Source: Roseomonas sp.
GTDB lineage: Bacteria > Pseudomonadota > Alphaproteobacteria > Acetobacterales > Acetobacteraceae
Length of the DNA stretch: 64,000 bases
Assembly (NCBI GenBank): GCA_020249145.1
Contig: JADCGF010000019.1
Span: 1 to 64,000, forward strand
Reading direction: 5' to 3'
Part shown: positions 8,923 to 17,891 of the stretch, piece by piece
How positions within the stretch are numbered: position 1 is the stretch's first letter
Layout: the number at the start of each line of letters is the position of its first letter
Translations under genes and position numbers: made by a program
The notes under the pieces: model-generated
What the model saw: the letters and a program-made list of their open reading frames with translations, nothing else
Database searches by the model: none
Told to the model about the DNA's origin: nothing

Positions 8923-8966
8923 GAGCAGATCGCGTTCAGATGGAACCATCTGAACGCGATCTACTC
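8923..8966. repeat. Long near-perfect inverted repeat (21-bp arms, 2-nt loop)
   Basis: The left arm 8923-8943 and right arm 8946-8966 are reverse complements except for one position (C at 8926 against the A opposite), separated only by AA. The core is GATCGCGTTCAGATGG and its complement. It has no T-tract, so it is not a classical terminator; the compact form resembles mobile palindromic (REP-like) elements. I saw no second copy in this window. Confidence 0.8.
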
Positions 8967-8998
8967 TAAGCGCAAAGCAGCCGGGATAGGGCGCGCTT

Positions 8999-9026
8999 GG
9001 GCCAAGCGGGGACGCTTGGCCCTTTT
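8999..9026 (+). terminator. Rho-independent terminator after the second amidase
   Basis: The 10-bp stem GGGCCAAGCG (8999-9008) pairs with CGCTTGGCCC (9013-9022) over a 4-base loop, followed by TTTT. It ends the plus-strand GGT-amidase unit and faces the convergent beta-propeller gene. Confidence 0.7.
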
Positions 9027-9067
9027 GGTGCGTGTAGGGCGGACGCAGTTTGTTGTGCGGTGACGCG

Positions 9068-10273
9068 TCAGAGGCCCTGGATTTCGTGGATGAGTATTTG
9101 TCCGCGATCATGCCACGCCAGAAGGCCGGTGCGCGGGCAGAAGCAGGGTCCAGTAATCACAACGCCAGCAGGCGCAAAATGACGATAAATGGCCTCACCG
9201 CCATTTGTTGGAAAAATCTGTACCAAGGCGCCTCGCTCTCCTGTGCCTTTGGCCGAGGAAGTGACAAAAAACTGTCCGCTTGGATGCCAATTCAAATAAG
9301 CAATCGGTTCAAATTCGCCCAAAAACCCTGCTGTTTTCGTTCCCGTTGCGCTGTCCCAAACCCGGATGGGTTCAGGTTCGCGTGGGGGAACAGTGGCGCT
9401 CGAACCGCTTGCCAAACGTTCACCATTGGGCGACCACGCGAGGGATTCAACACCTCTAGGGTGGGCTTGAAAACTCAATAATTTTTTTAGTTCCGGAAGG
9501 CTAAAAATGGTAACTTCATCAGGAACTACATTCGCCTGGGGCGATAGAGTCGTCACTCCAAGTCGGTTATCCAGGCTTATCGAAGGTACGGACCACGATC
9601 GACTCCGGCTTGCTCCAACGAGCTGTCCATTATGTCCATCAAAGACATATGCAAACTGATTAGGGCCAGGACCCCTCACCTCAAAGCTAAGGAAGACAAA
9701 ACGCCCATCAGGAGAGACCGCCAACTTTTGATCGCCTCTCCGCTGCTGCAGAGCTAGCTCTTGAGGTTTACCCTGTAGTTCGGGTATCGAAATTGGTAGT
9801 AGCTGAGACTCGCGAACTATCCTTCCTGTATCCATCTCAAAAACCGAAAACGCAGGGGGGTTTTCATCACTGCCAGGCTCGACTCTTTTTGATGCGATCA
9901 ATTCCCTGCCACTCGCGGAAAAACCGAAAGTCCGGCGTCTATCCGCACTCATAATTCGGAATCGCACTAATAGACGCCAAGTGGATGCATCGATAACATT
10001 CAGGAAGTTACCGAGCCCATTCACCGCCACTAGGCGGCTGCCATCTGGGCTCCAGGCCATGGTTGAAACAGACCACGAAAACGCATCGCCCTGACTGCGC
10101 AAATCAACGCCGGCAATTTTTTTCAGCCTTGCGCCGCCAGCGTCAGTCATGCCGCGGTCACCCGGCAACAAATTGCCCAGCCAGGAAGCGCGCGCCGGGC
10201 GCACCGCGCCGGCACTTGCCAGCGCCGCCCCCATGCCAGCCAAGCCAAATCCGCGACGGGTCAGGCTTGCCAT
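9068..10273 (-). CDS. Tat-exported beta-propeller (WD40-like) protein of unknown function
   Basis: A 401-residue protein beginning with a twin-arginine signal: TRRGFGLAGMGAALASAGAV near residues 5-24, so export in folded form is likely. The rest shows repeated propeller blades such as MAWSPDGSRLVAVNG, LAVSPDGRFVFLSF, LAWSPNGERLASGSS and LNWHPSGQFFVTSS. GGGGAG precedes the ATG. The gene is visibly richer in A/T than its neighbours and uses A/T-ended codons, a sign of different history. It lies between a convergent amidase and the PrpF-Tct genes, 45 bases from prpF-like on the same strand. The function is not recognised; such propellers usually bind proteins or ligands. Confidence 0.8.
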   Translation of the reverse strand: MASLTRRGFGLAGMGAALASAGAVRPARASWLGNLLPGDRGMTDAGGARLKKIAGVDLRSQGDAFSWSVSTMAWSPDGSRLVAVNGLGNFLNVIDASTWRLLVRFRIMSADRRRTFGFSASGRELIASKRVEPGSDENPPAFSVFEMDTGRIVRESQLLPISIPELQGKPQELALQQRRGDQKLAVSPDGRFVFLSFEVRGPGPNQFAYVFDGHNGQLVGASRSRSWSVPSISLDNRLGVTTLSPQANVVPDEVTIFSLPELKKLLSFQAHPRGVESLAWSPNGERLASGSSATVPPREPEPIRVWDSATGTKTAGFLGEFEPIAYLNWHPSGQFFVTSSAKGTGERGALVQIFPTNGGEAIYRHFAPAGVVITGPCFCPRTGLLAWHDRGQILIHEIQGL

Positions 10274-10318
10274 AGCGCACTCCCCTGCAAGGTCATGCCC
10301 TGACGGGGTGACATCACC

Positions 10319-11413
10319 TCAACCCCAAGCGCGGGCGGGGACGTAAACCTCGCCCGCCATCAAACGCCGCGCGGTGCGCAGCGTGCCGCCCGAAATCACT
10401 TCCCGCGATCCATCGGCAGCGCGGACAGTGGAGATCACCGCTTCCATGCTGCCGGTTGGGTGTTCCAGCACCACGGTTTCCCGGTCAGCCCCGGTGATTT
10501 TCGCGATGCCTTCCGCCACCGTACCGGGCAGCACGCAAGCGCTTGCGATGCAAATCCCGCCTGTCACCGCCATGGCTTCATGGCAGGCAAGCGGCGTGAA
10601 ATAGCGCGCGGCCACACCGCCCTCATCACCCGCCGGTTCAGCGATAATCGCGAATTTCGGCATGACGCGCCCTTCGGCATCGCCCATGCCCATGGCCAGG
10701 CTCGCCTTGCGGCGAATGGCTTCAATCCGCGCCATGAATGCCTTATCCGCATCCAATTCCTTGGCGGTCTCACGCGCGGTTTTGCCGAAATCCCGCGCGC
10801 GGGCAATCACCACGGGCATGCAGACATCCAGGCACGTCACTTCCACACCATCAATCACATCAATGGCATTGCCGGTTGGCATCAGCTTGCCGGTCGCGCC
10901 ACCCACCGCATCGGCAAAATTCAGCACAATGGGGGCAGCCGTGCCGGGCACGCCGGCAATCGCGGTATCGCCTTCATAATTCACGCGCTTGCCGGGCGTT
11001 TGCACCACAGCTTCAATCAGCGCGCCGGTATTCACCGCGCGGATCATCACGCGGGTTTCGCCTTCTTCGGCTGTCACCAGCCCGCTTTCAATTGCGAAAG
11101 GCCCAACGCCCGCCAGCATATTGCCGCAGGTCGGCCCCCAATCCACAAAGGCACGATCCACGGAAACCTGCGCGAATAGATAATCCACCTGCTGCACCTC
11201 ACCGGCTGCCGCGCGGGAGACGATGCAGACCTTGCTGGTGAGCGTTGTTGCCCCGCCCAGACCATCAATCTGGCGCGCATCGGGTGAGCCCATCGCGGCA
11301 AGTAATACGCGCCCCATCGCTTCACGATCTTCCGGCAAATCATGGCGCAGGAAATAGGGGCCGCGGCTGGTGCCGCCACGCATCAGCGTACAGGGAATGG
11401 CTTTCTGCATCAT
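10319..11413 (-). CDS. PrpF-family isomerase (4-oxalomesaconate tautomerase-like)
   Basis: A 364-residue PrpF/DiaF-fold protein starting MMQKAIPCTLMRGGTSRGPYF, the standard family opening; the longer open frame upstream overlaps the tct gene. The conserved TCGNMLAGVGPFAIE carries the family Cys, and the paired GDEGGVAARYFTPLACHEA follows. Members isomerise double bonds in aconitate-like or oxalomesaconate-like di- and tricarboxylates. It overlaps no gene but begins 8 bases after the TctA-TctB stop, so it is probably cotranscribed with the transporter and acts on an imported carboxylate. Confidence 0.88.
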   Translation of the reverse strand: MMQKAIPCTLMRGGTSRGPYFLRHDLPEDREAMGRVLLAAMGSPDARQIDGLGGATTLTSKVCIVSRAAAGEVQQVDYLFAQVSVDRAFVDWGPTCGNMLAGVGPFAIESGLVTAEEGETRVMIRAVNTGALIEAVVQTPGKRVNYEGDTAIAGVPGTAAPIVLNFADAVGGATGKLMPTGNAIDVIDGVEVTCLDVCMPVVIARARDFGKTARETAKELDADKAFMARIEAIRRKASLAMGMGDAEGRVMPKFAIIAEPAGDEGGVAARYFTPLACHEAMAVTGGICIASACVLPGTVAEGIAKITGADRETVVLEHPTGSMEAVISTVRAADGSREVISGGTLRTARRLMAGEVYVPARAWG

Positions 11414-11421
11414 TCTATCCG

Positions 11422-13383
11422 TCAACGTAAAGGCCAGGGGAGGTCGAGGAAATGCTGTAACAGCCCCTGCGGGAAATCCAGCGTTAGCATTTGCGCCACG
11501 AAGATCAGCCCAATGGTCGCAATACTGGTCAATAGCAGCGTAAGCCGCCAGGAACATCGCGCCGCATAGCGCAAGAAGGCCAAGAAAAAGATCGTATTGG
11601 CCAGCAGGAAGCCGACCAAAGCCGAAAGCCCGACAAGCCCGATCACCCAGCCAAGATGCGCCCAGAAGCTGCCATCTTCCGGCCTCGCCTTGGCTTCCGC
11701 GTCATGGAATAGCGAACCGCCGACGCGCCCAAAATTCAGCCGCAACAATACAGGCACGCTGATCAGCAGCATGGCGCCGGCAATCATCATCGGGAAGACC
11801 GCGCCCAGGAAGCTGTGGCGCATGGCGTCAACGAAAACCGCGGCGAAAAGCGCCACCGGAATCACGGCGAAAACCGCCTGAGGCTGGCGCTTGCCCGTAT
11901 CCTTGCTGCCGCCATCTTCTTCCGTATCGGCCAGCCGGCGCTTGCGGATGCCAAGCCCGGCAAACACCACGATCAGCGCGGCAATGATCATCACGCCGGG
12001 CCGCGTCAGGAAATCCCAGCCATAGAATTGCACTGCCTGATACAGATAGGTTTCCATCGGCAGCGCCAGCACGAAGCCCACCACGAAGGGCGGGCGCGGC
12101 CAGCCGAAGCGGCGCATGAGCAAGCCGAGCAAGCCGACCCCCAGCAGCAACAGCAAATCCGCCAATTCGCGGTTATTGTTGAAGGCGCCGAAGCAGACCA
12201 CCATCATCATGAAGGGCGCCAGCAGCCCAAAACGCACCGTGGTCAGCCGCGCAATCAGGGGCGATGTGGCGAAGCACAGCAATGTGCCCATGACATTGGC
12301 AATCGCGAGCGACCAGATAATCGCATAGGTCAGATCAAGGCGGGAACCAACAAGCGCCGGCCCGGCTTCAATGCCAAGCAGCGTCATCCCGCCCAGAAAC
12401 ACCGCCATGGACCCGGAAGAAGGAATGCCGAAAAACAGCGTCGGCACCAAAGCGCCGCCTTCGCGCGCATTATTGGAAGCCTCCACGGCAATCACGCCGC
12501 GCACATCACCCTTGCCGAACTGGCCATTCTTTTCGGTTTGAATCGCATGACCATAGACAATCCAATCGGTGACGCTACCGCCAAGCCCAGGGATCGCGCC
12601 AAGCACGGAGCCGATGGAAGAAGTCCGCAGCAGCAGCCACCAATGGCGCATGATGTCGCGCACGCCATCAAACCAGCCGCGCCCCAATTCCGCCGTGCGG
12701 GAAATGGTGCCACCACCGCGCGCCAGATCAATGATTTCCGGCAGCGCGAAAATCGCCAGCACCAAAACGGGCAAGGGCAGGCCATCGGAAAGATAGATCA
12801 GCCCAAAATCCAGGCGATATTCCGCCGTGGCCGGCGCTGTCCCCACCGTGCCAAGCGCCAAACCCATGCCGCAAGCAATCAGGCCCTTGGCGAAGCTTTT
12901 GCCAGCCAGCACGCCCACCATGGAAAGGCCAAGCAGCGCCAGCATGAAAAGCTCTGCCGTGCCAAGCGCCAGAATCAAGGGCCGTGCAATCAGCACCGCG
13001 CCGGTCAAAATCACCGCGCCAATCAGGCCGCCAATCATGGAAGCCAGGAAGGATGCCGATAAGGCGCGCGCGGCTTCTCCTCGTCGGGCCATGGGGAAGC
13101 CATCCAGAATCGTCGCCTGGCTAGCCGATGATCCTGGTATGCCCATCAGGATGGAGCTGAATGTATCCGCAGTTGCTGCAACCGCAACCAGGCCCACCAG
13201 CATGGCAAGGGCCGAGACCTGATCCAGCCCGTAAATGAAGGGCATCACCAGCGAAAGCCCAGCCAAGCCACCCAGCGCCGGCAGCACGCCAATCGCGTAA
13301 CCAATCAGAACGCCAAGCGCCATATAGCCAAGGCGTTCAGGGCTTGCGAGCGCGGTCAGCGCCATCAGCAGCGCGTCAAGCAT
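11422..13383 (-). CDS. Tripartite tricarboxylate transporter permease, TctA-TctB fusion
   Basis: A 653-residue polytopic protein. Residues about 1-500 are the large TctA permease (IGYAIGVLPALGGLAGLSLV, ILMGIPGSSASQATILDGFP and FGIPSSGSMAVFLGGMTLLG, all typical). Residues about 510-650 hold four hydrophobic stretches resembling the small TctB subunit, joined by a charged linker KRRLADTEEDGGSKDTGKRQ. In most systems TctA and TctB are separate genes. It works with a periplasmic TctC protein to take up carboxylates using ion gradients. It lies between the TctC gene and the PrpF-like gene on the same strand. Confidence 0.9.
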   Translation of the reverse strand: MLDALLMALTALASPERLGYMALGVLIGYAIGVLPALGGLAGLSLVMPFIYGLDQVSALAMLVGLVAVAATADTFSSILMGIPGSSASQATILDGFPMARRGEAARALSASFLASMIGGLIGAVILTGAVLIARPLILALGTAELFMLALLGLSMVGVLAGKSFAKGLIACGMGLALGTVGTAPATAEYRLDFGLIYLSDGLPLPVLVLAIFALPEIIDLARGGGTISRTAELGRGWFDGVRDIMRHWWLLLRTSSIGSVLGAIPGLGGSVTDWIVYGHAIQTEKNGQFGKGDVRGVIAVEASNNAREGGALVPTLFFGIPSSGSMAVFLGGMTLLGIEAGPALVGSRLDLTYAIIWSLAIANVMGTLLCFATSPLIARLTTVRFGLLAPFMMMVVCFGAFNNNRELADLLLLLGVGLLGLLMRRFGWPRPPFVVGFVLALPMETYLYQAVQFYGWDFLTRPGVMIIAALIVVFAGLGIRKRRLADTEEDGGSKDTGKRQPQAVFAVIPVALFAAVFVDAMRHSFLGAVFPMMIAGAMLLISVPVLLRLNFGRVGGSLFHDAEAKARPEDGSFWAHLGWVIGLVGLSALVGFLLANTIFFLAFLRYAARCSWRLTLLLTSIATIGLIFVAQMLTLDFPQGLLQHFLDLPWPLR

Positions 13384-13421
13384 TCAGCCCTACTCCTGTT
13401 CCCGCGCTGCCCTTGCGTTGA

Positions 13422-14519
13422 TCAGCCTAGGCGATGGTTGAAGCGGCGCAGCAACCATTCCTTGATCCATTCGCGCGTCGCTTCGCTGATCACGGTGCCG
13501 GCGGCATAGGCTTTCTCAGCGGCCTCGCCCACCACCTCATCATATTCGCCAATCACCGCGCCGCGCTTTTCCTTGTATTCCGGATCGGCGAAAATGCGGG
13601 TGAAGGCGGCACGATACAAATCCTGAATGGCGCGCGGCGTTTCCTTCGGCACAACCACGAATTTCTGCGCGGCGAAGCCCGCCACGAACAGTGTCTGATA
13701 AGCATCCCAGGCCGGGCCGGAGGGGTCCCTGCCGGTGGCGGCTCTCAGGAATTCCGGAAAGGTCGGCAAATCCGGGAAATTCGGATCGCGCACAATATCG
13801 CCATTGGCATTCATGATGCCATAGGAAAACAGCGGCACGGCCTTGCCTTCGCGGACCAAAGGCAGAACCTGGCTCGTGTAGGCAGAGGATGTCTGGTAAT
13901 CAATCGGCGTTTCACCGCGTTCAAAGGCCAGGCGCCCCTGGCCGCGACCCTGCATGCCAAAGACAATCTGCACATTCAGGTTCATCAATTCAAAGGCGAG
14001 AGTAGGCACAATATCCAAGGAAGTCGGCCCCTGGCTGCCGAAGCGAAGCCCTTGCGCGGCCTGCAGCTTCGCCAGATCAGCCGGCCCACGCACGCCCAAT
14101 TCCGGGCGCACATACAAAACGCCACCGGTTGGGCTCGCCATCAGCACGCTCCAGGCGCGGTAATCATAACGCACGCGCGGATCACCCATCAGATAGGGAA
14201 ATTGCGTGGACCCGCTAGTACCCATGATAGTGAGGCCATCTGGCCGCGTGCGCTGCGCGAATTGATTGGCGCCATTGATGCTGCCGCCGCCGGTGACATT
14301 GCGGATCACCACGGTCGGGTTGCCGGCCATGTGCCGTTGCAGCAGCGGCAAATGGAAGCGCGCCCAAACGTCGGAACCGCCACCCACCGCGAAGGGGATG
14401 ATCCATTCAATCGTCTTGCCGGCCATATCCTGCGCGCGGGCAGTGCCTGTCGCGGCCAAGCCAAGGCCAAGCCCGCCAAGGGCGCGGCGCGTGAGTGAAA
14501 AATGTGCTGCTTTGGTCAT
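13422..14519 (-). CDS. Tripartite tricarboxylate transporter binding protein (TctC/Bug)
   Basis: A 365-residue periplasmic binding protein. The start at 14519 follows GGGGAGGG with five bases between; an open frame extends 11 codons further but lacks such a site. The N terminus SLTRRALGGLGLGLAATGTARA is a Tat-type signal with an AxA cleavage site. The mature part begins KTIEWIIPFAVGGGSDVWAR, the Bug-family opening that contacts the ligand carboxylate. It is the first gene of the tctC-tctAB-prpF unit, so it probably selects the substrate for that transporter. Confidence 0.92.
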   Translation of the reverse strand: MTKAAHFSLTRRALGGLGLGLAATGTARAQDMAGKTIEWIIPFAVGGGSDVWARFHLPLLQRHMAGNPTVVIRNVTGGGSINGANQFAQRTRPDGLTIMGTSGSTQFPYLMGDPRVRYDYRAWSVLMASPTGGVLYVRPELGVRGPADLAKLQAAQGLRFGSQGPTSLDIVPTLAFELMNLNVQIVFGMQGRGQGRLAFERGETPIDYQTSSAYTSQVLPLVREGKAVPLFSYGIMNANGDIVRDPNFPDLPTFPEFLRAATGRDPSGPAWDAYQTLFVAGFAAQKFVVVPKETPRAIQDLYRAAFTRIFADPEYKEKRGAVIGEYDEVVGEAAEKAYAAGTVISEATREWIKEWLLRRFNHRLG

Positions 14520-14639
14520 GCAACCCTCCCCGAATTGGTTTTCGTTTTCCATAAAGCAGAACCAAGGGTGATGGAACCAGCGAAATCGCGCCCCGCATTT
14601 GCCGCTTTCAGAACGGCGCCCCGCCTGTTACGGAAAGCC

Positions 14640-15611
14640 ATGCCTGTTACTCTCCGCACCATCGCCCCGGCAGAGGCCGATATCCGGCTCGATCGCTGGT
14701 TTCATCGGCATTTCCCGAACCTGACCCAGGGCGCGCTGCAGAAAATGCTGCGCACCGGGCAAATCCGCCTGGATGGGGCGCGCGTCGAAGCGAATGCGCG
14801 GCTCAAGCCCGGCCAGCAATTGCGCATCCCGCCCATGCCGGCAGAAGCCTCCAAACCGGCCTCCGCTCGCCCGGTATCGGACCGGGATGCGGCGGCGATT
14901 GAACGCATGGTGATCTACCGCGATGCCTCCGTGATCGCGATTGATAAACCGCAGGGCCTGCCGGTGCAGGGCGGGCCGGGGATTACGCGGCATGTGGATG
15001 GCATGCTGGATGCGCTCCGCTTCGGCTATGAGGAACGTCCGCGCCTGGTGCATCGGCTGGATAAGGACACATCGGGCGTTCTGATCCTGGGGCGCACGGC
15101 GGCGGCGGCTTCCCGTTTGGCCGCCGCCTTTCGCGGGCGGGATGCGGAAAAAACCTATTGGGCCGTCGTGATTGGCCGCCCCCATCCGCTGGAAGGCCGC
15201 ATTGACCTGCCCCTTGCCAAGCTTGGCGGGCAGCGCGGTGAACGCGTGGCCGGGGTCGCGGATGGTGAGGGCACGCGCGCTGTCACGCTATATCGCGTGG
15301 TGGATTCCGCGCAGCGTCAGGCGGCGATGCTGGAATTGCGCCCGCTGACGGGCCGCACGCATCAACTTCGTGTGCATTGCGCGGAAGCGTTGAAATGCCC
15401 GATCATGGGTGATGGCAAATATGGCGGCCAGGCGGCGCATCTGGAAGGCTTCGGCAATACGCTGCATCTCCATGCCCGCGCCTTGCGCCTGCCGCATCCG
15501 GAAGGTGGCACGCTGGAACTGGCTGCCCCCTTGCCGGCGCATATGAAGGATACCTTCGCCATGCTTGGCTTTGATCGCCCGAAGACCCCGCCATGTCGGC
15601 ATCTGCGCTGA
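14640..15611 (+). CDS. Ribosomal large subunit pseudouridine synthase, RluC/D family
   Basis: A 323-residue RluA-family enzyme. An N-terminal S4 RNA-binding domain (IRLDRWFHRHFPNLTQGALQ) is followed by the catalytic core with HRLDKDTSGVLIL, whose Asp is the nucleophile, and GRTHQLRVHC. It isomerises uridine to pseudouridine in 23S rRNA; RluC is the closest guess but the target site is inferred. The ATG at 14640 was chosen because the domain begins just after it. Its 3' end overlaps the AsmA-like start by 19 bases. Confidence 0.88.
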   Translation: MPVTLRTIAPAEADIRLDRWFHRHFPNLTQGALQKMLRTGQIRLDGARVEANARLKPGQQLRIPPMPAEASKPASARPVSDRDAAAIERMVIYRDASVIAIDKPQGLPVQGGPGITRHVDGMLDALRFGYEERPRLVHRLDKDTSGVLILGRTAAAASRLAAAFRGRDAEKTYWAVVIGRPHPLEGRIDLPLAKLGGQRGERVAGVADGEGTRAVTLYRVVDSAQRQAAMLELRPLTGRTHQLRVHCAEALKCPIMGDGKYGGQAAHLEGFGNTLHLHARALRLPHPEGGTLELAAPLPAHMKDTFAMLGFDRPKTPPCRHLR

Positions 15612-17875
15612 AACCGGCGCGGCGCTGGCCGCGCTACCTGGCGGGCGCGTTTGCGCTGCTTTTCCTGCTGCTGATTGGCGGCGTTTTTGCGTTGCGCGCG
15701 GCCTTGGAATCCGGCCGCTTCACGCCGCGCATCCAAGCCGCGATTGAAAGCGCCACCGGCTACCGTGCCAGCATCGGCGGGCTTGGCTTAGCACTCGGCC
15801 TGGTTCCCAAGCTGGAATTGCGCGATGTGACGCTGGGCGCGCTGGGCGCCGACAAACCTGGACTGGAAGCGCCGCGCCTTGCCGCCACGGTATCGCTTTT
15901 CTCCCTGCTCTCCGGCGGCATTGAAGTGCCCAGTGTGGAGGCGGAGGGGATCAAGCTTCACCTGGCCCCCGCGCTTTGGGCGCTGCCTGCCACCGAACGC
16001 CCCGCCAGGGATGCCCACGCTACGTCGGCGGCGCCCCGGCAGGCCAGCGCCATGCCGCATATCAGGCGGGTCAGCCTGCGCGATGCCCATATCATTCTGG
16101 CTGGCGGGCGGGATATCGAAATCCCCGCCCTGACCATCCGCAATATCAGCGCCACCAGCGCCAGCGATCTGGCCGCCGAATGGCGCTTCAAGGGCATTGC
16201 CTTCACCCTTACCGGCACCGCCGGGCCATTATTCGGCTTTGCCCCCGGCACGCTGCCCCCGCTTGGCGCCATAACGCTCAAGGCCGGCGCGGGTGATCTT
16301 GGCTGGCTGCTGCCCGGCCTCAGGCTTGAAGCGCTTGAATTGGTCGCGCCCCCGGATGGCGAGGCGCGGCTGACCGGCGCCTTCACCCGCGCCGGCAGCA
16401 CCGCCCGGCTTGAGGCAAATCTAGGCCCGGTCGGGAAGCTGCCTTATGGCTTCACCGGCCCATTGCCGATGGAAGCCCGGCTGACTTCCGGCGATGCCAG
16501 CGTGACACTCAGCGGCGCCGTGGCGCGCCCGCAGGCGCTGGCCGATGGGCAATTCGATCTGACCATGGATGTACCTGATGCGGCGGCGCTTGCCGGCTTT
16601 CCCGGCCTGCCCCGCGGCCTGAGGGGCACGGCGCGGCTGCAATGGCGCGACCCGCAATCCATCAGCCTGTCGCGCTTCCAACTGACCAGCCCCGCGCTGG
16701 CGGCCACCGCCGCGCTGACGCTTGGCCTGGCGGGGCGGCCCAGCCTGGCCGGGCGGATTGATATCACGCGGCTTGATCTGGATGCGCTGAACCCTGCACC
16801 AGCCCCAGGCCCCGCGCCCGCCGCAGCTTCAGCCCCGGCAGCGGCAGCGGGCGATGGCCGGGTCATTCCCGATATCGCCTTGCCCGTGGCGTCGCTCATG
16901 GCGCTGGATGCCGAATTGGCCTTGGCCGCCCGCGGCGTCACCTCCGGCGGCCTGCCGCCAATTGCGGTGCAAACGCAGCTCCGCCTTAGCAATGGTGCGC
17001 TGGCGCTCGCACCCTTCAACCTCACCCTTCCGGCGGGGCGGCTTGCCGGGCAGGTCAATGTGAATGCGGCGACGAACCCCGCGCAATACGCGCTCAGGCT
17101 GCGGTCCGAAGGTGCCGGGCTTGATCTGGCCGCGCTGAGTGGTTTGTTGGAAGGGCTTGGCTTGCGCGGCCAGGGGGAAGTTGCCGCTGATCTGCGCGGC
17201 GTCGGCGCCACCACCCGTGCCATCGCCGCCAGCCTCAATGGTGAATTTGGCGTGGCCATGATCAATGCCCGGCTGGAACAGGGAAAGGCCATGGATGCGC
17301 TCAGCACAGTGCTGACACTGCTTGCCCCGAACACGCAAAGGCTCGGCGCGATTGACCTGCGTTGCGTGGCATTGGCTTTCGGGGCGGAACAGGGCATGGC
17401 GCAAAGCCGCACGCTATTCATGGACAGTGCCATTGGCCAGATCATAGGTCAGGCGAGCATCAATCTGCGCGATGAAAGCGTGAATGGGCGGCTGAATACG
17501 AATCTGCGCGTTTTTGGCCTTGGCTTGCGCGCCCCGGTCAATCTTGGCGGCACGCTGGCAGCACCGCGCATCGGTGTGGCGTCAGGGGCGGCGATTGGCC
17601 AAACTGCGGCTGGGCTGCTGGCTGATACCTTGACCGGACGGATTGCGACAGACCCGATCGGCAATCTGTTGGGCGGCAGTGACCGCAACGCGGCAGCGGA
17701 TTGCGCCGAGCCTCTCCGCATCGCGCGGCTTGGCGCGGAGGGTACGGTGCCCGCGCCACGTGCAGCGCCAGAAGCGGGGCAGGAAGCCCCCCGGCCTTCT
17801 GTGCCAGCTTTGCCTTCGCCGGTGCAGGATGTGCTGCGCGGCCTTGGCGGTATTCTGGGCGGGGGGCGACGTTGA
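15593..17875 (+). CDS. AsmA-family membrane-anchored protein
   Basis: A 760-residue protein with one N-terminal membrane segment (YLAGAFALLFLLLIGGVFAL, about residues 16-35) and a long periplasmic part. SATGYRASIGGLGLALGLVP is the AsmA opening, and the C-terminal third (LNGEFGVAMINARLEQGKAM and LGGTLAAPRIGVASG) is the conserved AsmA-2 region. AsmA-like proteins resemble lipid-bridging tubes and affect outer-membrane composition. An Ala/Pro-rich linker sits near residues 401-420. It overlaps the pseudouridine synthase gene by 19 bases and is cotranscribed with it. Confidence 0.88.
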   Translation: MSASALKPARRWPRYLAGAFALLFLLLIGGVFALRAALESGRFTPRIQAAIESATGYRASIGGLGLALGLVPKLELRDVTLGALGADKPGLEAPRLAATVSLFSLLSGGIEVPSVEAEGIKLHLAPALWALPATERPARDAHATSAAPRQASAMPHIRRVSLRDAHIILAGGRDIEIPALTIRNISATSASDLAAEWRFKGIAFTLTGTAGPLFGFAPGTLPPLGAITLKAGAGDLGWLLPGLRLEALELVAPPDGEARLTGAFTRAGSTARLEANLGPVGKLPYGFTGPLPMEARLTSGDASVTLSGAVARPQALADGQFDLTMDVPDAAALAGFPGLPRGLRGTARLQWRDPQSISLSRFQLTSPALAATAALTLGLAGRPSLAGRIDITRLDLDALNPAPAPGPAPAAASAPAAAAGDGRVIPDIALPVASLMALDAELALAARGVTSGGLPPIAVQTQLRLSNGALALAPFNLTLPAGRLAGQVNVNAATNPAQYALRLRSEGAGLDLAALSGLLEGLGLRGQGEVAADLRGVGATTRAIAASLNGEFGVAMINARLEQGKAMDALSTVLTLLAPNTQRLGAIDLRCVALAFGAEQGMAQSRTLFMDSAIGQIIGQASINLRDESVNGRLNTNLRVFGLGLRAPVNLGGTLAAPRIGVASGAAIGQTAAGLLADTLTGRIATDPIGNLLGGSDRNAAADCAEPLRIARLGAEGTVPAPRAAPEAGQEAPRPSVPALPSPVQDVLRGLGGILGGGRR

Positions 17876-17891
17876 TATTGGGGGGCTCTGT

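Noticed and set aside
11815..13062. Long plus-strand open frame opposite tctA-tctB
   Set aside because: Shadow of the membrane protein gene; product is unusually rich in His, Gln and Arg.
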